Origin: Cunninghamella blakesleeana
Lineage: Eukaryota; Mucoromycota; Mucoromycetes; Mucorales; Cunninghamellaceae
Assembly (NCBI GenBank): GCA_017871115.1
Contig: JAFCIZ010000001.1
Span: forward strand, 7,872,001-7,936,000
Reading direction: 5' to 3'
DNA length: 64,000 bases
Part shown: piece by piece, positions 60,486 to 64,000 of the stretch
Position numbering within the stretch: the stretch's first letter is position 1
How the letters are laid out: every line of letters starts with the position of its first letter
Program-made: the position numbers and the translations under genes
Notes under the pieces: generated by a model
Database searches by the model: none
The model's input: the letters and a program-made list of their open reading frames with translations, nothing else
Told to the model about the DNA's origin: nothing

Positions 60486-60680
60486 CAGTATTTCCACTTG
60501 AATTTAGACAAAATAAAAATTTTATTTGGACAAAAAAAAATTAAAATTCAGATATTATTTTTTTTGTTTGGGTTATCAAAAAAGTTTTTTTTAGATACTT
60601 TCTTTTTTTTTTTATTCATACTTTTATTTTTTTTAAACAATTTTAAAAAAATGTTTGGTTAACTTGATAGTACTTTTAGA
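60486..60680 (+). repeat. Left terminal inverted repeat
   Basis: About 195 bases, matching the reverse complement of 62330-62523. Differences are a few substitutions (for example GGTTAACTTGATAG versus AGTTAACTTGATAA) and T-run length changes. Far longer than the roughly 30-bp repeats of classical mariner; similar to long-repeat Tc elements. Confidence 0.92.
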
Positions 60681-60949
60681 TAAATTTATATTTAAATAGT
60701 TTTATAATTTACACGCAATCTCCTATTATATAAAAATATATATCTGATATTTTTTTGATATAATATTTAGTTATACTTGCGACAATGTACGACCATCATT
60801 CCAAAGTTGATTCACGTGTTATGTCTACAATGAATTCTTTGGGTTTTTTTTGTTTTGTTATTGTTTTTTTGTTTTTTTGTTTTTTTTTTTCATTCACTTT
60901 CTTTTATTTTTCTCTTCTTCTTTCCCTTTTTTTATGATTAAAAACAAGA

Positions 60950-62290
60950 ATGGACTATATTAATTATAAACCTGATGAAGCCTTGCTATATCTTTATGAT
61001 GATGAATATGATGTAAATATGGGTGATGATTTGCCTAACAATTTAACTGAATTGATTGGATATAAAGATATGAATGAAGAAGTGGATATGTTAATTACTG
61101 ACAATTATGAAAATGAACTTGTTGAATCCATGAAGGCAACCAGTATTCGAGAATTTACAGGAAAATATAAAAGATATAGTGAAAAACAGATTGCCAAGCT
61201 TATTAAGGGTTGTGAAGAAGAAGGTCTTTCAATACGTGCATCAGCAATAGCAGCAGGAGTTCCACCGAGTTCAGCCAACGTATTGGTGAAGAGATACAAT
61301 ATGGCATCTAACGGTATCCTTCCAACACTTTCTGATAACAAACCAAGGAGCCCAAAAAAACTTCTCCCAGAGCACACAGAGTTCCTTGTTGAGTACTTTG
61401 ATGAAAATCCATCGGCGACCATCGAACAAGCTAAGAATGAACTTTTTGAAAAATTTAAAGGTCTTGAGATCAGTATATCAGGGCTACAAACGCATATCAA
61501 AACTAAATGTACCCTAACCTTAAAACAAGCGGAGAGATATACCATGGATCGTGATTCACCCAGAACTATTGATTTAAGATTTAATATAATAACTGAATGG
61601 AAAAAAGTGGGTGTTGATTTTATGAAAAACTGTGTTTTTATTGATGAGGCAGGTTTCAATTCCCATATGATAAGAAATCGTGCATGGTCAAAGGTTGGTA
61701 AACCAGCTACTGTAAAAGTACCTACCCAAAAAGGAATAAATATTAGTATTATTGGTTGTATATCTCCATACGGTACAGTAAACTTTAGTAAAGTTGAATT
61801 AATAAGTCAAGCTGATGCAGATACACTTGAACAAGAATATGCTGAGCAGAATTCCAATAAAAAAAGAAAAGCTAGTAATACGGTGAATAAAGACAATCAA
61901 AAATTAAAAAAAGGCACTACAGCATATCATGTTGTTGCTTTTATTCATAGTGTAATGGATGTATTAGATAGGCATGATAAAAAAAATCACTTTATTGTCA
62001 TGGATAACTGTAGAATACACCATAGTAAATTTGTTGTAGAGGCTATTAAAAGTCGTGGATATAAGCCATTATTTATGCCACCTTATTCTCCATTTTTGAA
62101 TCCAATTGAAGAGTGTTGGTCAAAAATAAAAAAAAATATTAGAAGAAATCCACTTGGTAAGGACGATCAATTAACTCCACGTATTGCTGAAGCTTGTAGA
62201 GCAGTTACTGTGAAAGATTGTCTCGGCTGGATAAGTCATTCAGAAAAATATTGGGAACGATGTTTACAAAAAGAAACTGGTTTAAAATGA
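60950..62290 (+). CDS. Tc1/mariner superfamily transposase
   Basis: Intron-free ORF of 446 residues. Residues 75-117 form a helix-turn-helix (SEKQIAKLIKGCEEEG, AAGVPPSSANVLVKRY), and 136-190 look like a second DNA-binding module. The catalytic core has D232 in VFIDEAGFN, D352 in FIVMDNCRIHH and E387 in FLNPIEECW. There are 34 residues between the last two, so the triad is DD34E. A lysine-rich loop (KKRKA) at about 304-308 could be a nuclear signal. PPYSPFLNPIE is the standard motif before the last acid. All three catalytic residues are present, with no stop or frameshift. Codon use is A/T-rich like the host. Confidence 0.95.
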   Translation: MDYINYKPDEALLYLYDDEYDVNMGDDLPNNLTELIGYKDMNEEVDMLITDNYENELVESMKATSIREFTGKYKRYSEKQIAKLIKGCEEEGLSIRASAIAAGVPPSSANVLVKRYNMASNGILPTLSDNKPRSPKKLLPEHTEFLVEYFDENPSATIEQAKNELFEKFKGLEISISGLQTHIKTKCTLTLKQAERYTMDRDSPRTIDLRFNIITEWKKVGVDFMKNCVFIDEAGFNSHMIRNRAWSKVGKPATVKVPTQKGINISIIGCISPYGTVNFSKVELISQADADTLEQEYAEQNSNKKRKASNTVNKDNQKLKKGTTAYHVVAFIHSVMDVLDRHDKKNHFIVMDNCRIHHSKFVVEAIKSRGYKPLFMPPYSPFLNPIEECWSKIKKNIRRNPLGKDDQLTPRIAEACRAVTVKDCLGWISHSEKYWERCLQKETGLK

Positions 62291-62329
62291 TTTTTTATTG
62301 TATTAAATTTATTGATCTAAAATAAATGA

Positions 62330-62523
62330 TCTAAAAGTATTATCAAGTTAACTAAACATTTTTTTAAAATTGTTTAAAAAAAATAAAAGTATGAATAAAA
62401 AAAAAAAGAAAGTATCTAAAAAAAACTTTTTTGATAACCCAAACAAAAAAATAATATCTGAATTTTAATTTTTTTTTGTCCAAATAAAATTTTTATTTTG
62501 TCTAAATTCAAGTGGAAATACTG
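62330..62523 (-). repeat. Right terminal inverted repeat
   Basis: About 194 bases, the inverted partner of 60486-60680. It ends GGAAATACTG followed by the TA target copy. Confidence 0.92.
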
Positions 62524-62525
62524 TA

Positions 62526-63308
62526 ATGTTATAACTAAAATCCTATTTTATTAATTTAACAAAAAGTTAATAAACAATATAAATAATAAAAAAAATAAAC
62601 TATTTAAATAAAATTACATTTGTCACAAAATATATTATTTTATGAATAATTTAATAACTTCAAAATAAAATAAAAAAACAAAATATGTTTTTTCAAATAG
62701 TAAAAAAATGAAAATGATTTATAGTGGTATCCAGAAAAATTAAAATCCAGAAACCACAAAACAGCGCAGGGGAAATATGTAGGATATTTCTTTAAGCCTT
62801 TTTATTTTAAAAAAAATTTGATATTCAGCTTTAAATACAATAGCGATATTATATTATTTATTACAAGCGTTATCTTTTAAAAATTATTAAATAAACTTCA
62901 TATAAATATATATTAGATAATACAATAAATTATCTTGTAAGATCTATAGTATATTTTTTTTGGATTTCTCTATTATCAAAGATGGACCATTTATAACTGT
63001 AGAATTTAGAACAATTAAATAAACCTATTTTATAACATCCCCTTGCGCATAGAGTTACTCATTTTTGAAGCATTTAAAAAAAAAGATATGAAGCAAGAGG
63101 GCTTGTTAATATATTCATATATAATCAACAATTAAATGAACAAAATAAAATAAACAAATAAAAAAAAATAAACAATTACTTAAATCATATATAGTGATCG
63201 GTAAAATTAAGAAAAAAATAATGATTTTAATAAAATGATTTATATATAAAAATTAATTTATACTTTATCAGGAATTAATATCATCACATGGTCACCTGAA
63301 TATATCAA
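62526..63308. other. Intergenic region between transposon and tRNA-Ser
   Basis: 783 bases of A/T-rich sequence, without a supported gene. Confidence 0.5.
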
Positions 63309-63390
63309 GTCAGTTTGTCCGAGTGGTTAAGGAGTGTGACTAGAAATCACATAGGCTCTGCCTGCACAGGTTCAAATCCTGTAGCTGACG
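63309..63390 (+). tRNA. tRNA-Ser (anticodon AGA)
   Basis: 82 bases with full cloverleaf. The acceptor stem GTCAGTT pairs with AGCTGAC (one G-T), with discriminator G at 63390. The anticodon stem TGTGA/TCACA encloses loop CTAGAAA, giving anticodon AGA at 63342-63344, which reads UCU serine codons. A long variable arm of about 14 bases marks a class II tRNA, as expected for serine. The T arm is ACAGG-TTCAAAT-CCTGT. There is no intron. A T5 run at 63396-63400 is a Pol III terminator. Confidence 0.97.
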
Positions 63391-64000
63391 ATATCTTTTT
63401 ACTTTTATTATCCGGGTAAATAATTATACAGGTAGTGCGCATAAGCTCTGTTGTGTGTGTCAGTTTGAATATTTTGACTTTTAATCCTTTAAAACAAAAG
63501 TAAAAGATGATCTTTGTTATGTGGGTTTTTGGTTAAGATTTATTTTTGTTAAAATAAAATAAGAGAGTTTGTATTGTTGTGTAAATTTTTGGTTGTGTTG
63601 TGTAAATTTTTGGTTGTGTTGTGTGGGTTTTTGTTTAAGATTTATTTTGTTGAAATGAGGAATGAGTATTATAAGTAATATTTGATATGTATAATATAAT
63701 TCCAGTGAGCACCAGTTCCTGTTTTATAAGTAGAACGACTTAATATAAAGGAATAAAAAAATAAAATAAAATAAAGTAAAAATAAAGAAATAAAAAAATA
63801 AAAATTTTAAAAGGTGTAATATAATTGCAGGATTAAAGAGAGATTTCAGTAACCGCAATATAAAATAAATATAATAAGAAAATTTAAAAAAAGTAATTTA
63901 AATTTGAGTGGTTGAAAAATATTTAAGTAAATAAATATAAAAATGTAAAATAAAATAATATGGGTTGTTATAAAAAATAGATAAATTCAGTAACTTGAAT
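63391..64000. other. Intergenic region downstream of tRNA-Ser
   Basis: 610 bases to the window edge. It starts with the tRNA terminator, has GT-rich sequence and a short tandem repeat at 63576-63633, then A/T-rich sequence. No gene was seen. Confidence 0.5.
63576..63633. repeat. GT-rich tandem repeat, about 2.7 copies of 22 bp
   Basis: The unit TTGTGTAAATTTTTGGTTG recurs, with the third copy changed to GTGTGGGTTTTTG. It stands out in GT content from the flanking A/T sequence. Confidence 0.8.

Larger units (their letters stand above)
60486..62523 (+). mobile_element. Complete Tc1/mariner-type transposon (DD34E)
   Basis: A 2038-bp element bounded by long inverted repeats and flanked on both sides by the dinucleotide TA (60484-60485 and 62524-62525), the target duplication typical of IS630/Tc1/mariner elements. 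Both ends begin CAGTATTTCCACTTG when read inwards. The interior holds a single intact transposase gene. A CACGTG box lies upstream of it at 60813-60818. Intact ORF, near-identical repeats and clean TA flanks point to a recent insertion that may still be mobile. Confidence 0.93.

Noticed and set aside
61105..61659. 184-codon frame on the minus strand within the transposase
   Set aside because: Antisense shadow of a clear DDE transposase; no family features and no independent promoter.
1..64000. CRISPR arrays, bacterial operons or plasmid features
   Set aside because: The window is eukaryotic nuclear DNA; no spaced direct repeats of the CRISPR type were seen.

Overview
The window is nuclear DNA of a filamentous fungus, most likely an early-diverging Mucoromycota (Mucorales-like) species. 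The reasons are very AT-rich intergenic DNA, many short GT-AG introns (often 50-120 bases), poly-asparagine and poly-glutamine tracts in regulators, and gene content typical of fungi (Pol I largest subunit, Pik1-type PI4-kinase, D-arabinono-lactone oxidase, Ccc1-type transporter). The species cannot be named from sequence alone. Most genes are fragmented by introns. I rebuilt exon chains by hand and accepted them only where every junction had GT..AG ends, kept frame and gave a continuous family-like protein.

Layout. 1-7.8 kb: the 3' part of a coiled-coil membrane-tail protein (+), a convergent dihydrofolate synthase (-), the divergent 13-exon DNA primase small subunit (+), and a YhhN/TMEM86 membrane protein (-). 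7.8-9.4 kb: gene-free, with a 5'-truncated dispersed repeat. 9.4-27 kb: a 51-residue TOM7 (+), then five minus-strand genes: PI4-kinase Pik1, D-arabinono-1,4-lactone oxidase, RNA polymerase I largest subunit, LTO1 and a mitochondrial phosphate-type carrier. 27-38.7 kb: a secreted double-psi beta-barrel protein (-), COP9 signalosome subunit 5 (+), a small coiled-coil protein (-), a two-finger GATA factor (-) and a small unknown protein (-). 40.9-42.8 kb: 3-ketoacyl-CoA thiolase (+). 43.8-45.3 kb: a degenerate repeat island with a poly(A) end, homologous to the 8.3-kb repeat. 45.6-51.4 kb: a bZIP factor whose spliced form has a transmembrane segment, a Rogdi/Rav2 homologue, and an eIF4E-binding-type protein, all minus. 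51.8-59.5 kb: a secreted phosphoesterase-family phospholipase C (-), a divergent Ccc1/VIT1 transporter (+), and a D-amino-acid oxidase ending in a peroxisomal AKL signal (-). 59.9-64 kb: a small secreted cysteine-rich protein (-), a complete Tc1/mariner-type DD34E transposon with about 195-bp terminal inverted repeats and TA target duplication, and a tRNA-Ser(AGA).

There is no operon or biosynthetic cluster; most genes are independent housekeeping functions. The strongest leads are the membrane-anchored ATF6-like bZIP (visible only after splicing), the structurally intact Tc1/mariner element, the poly(A)-ended repeat family with a conserved hairpin, and the thiolase with no recognisable peroxisomal signal.
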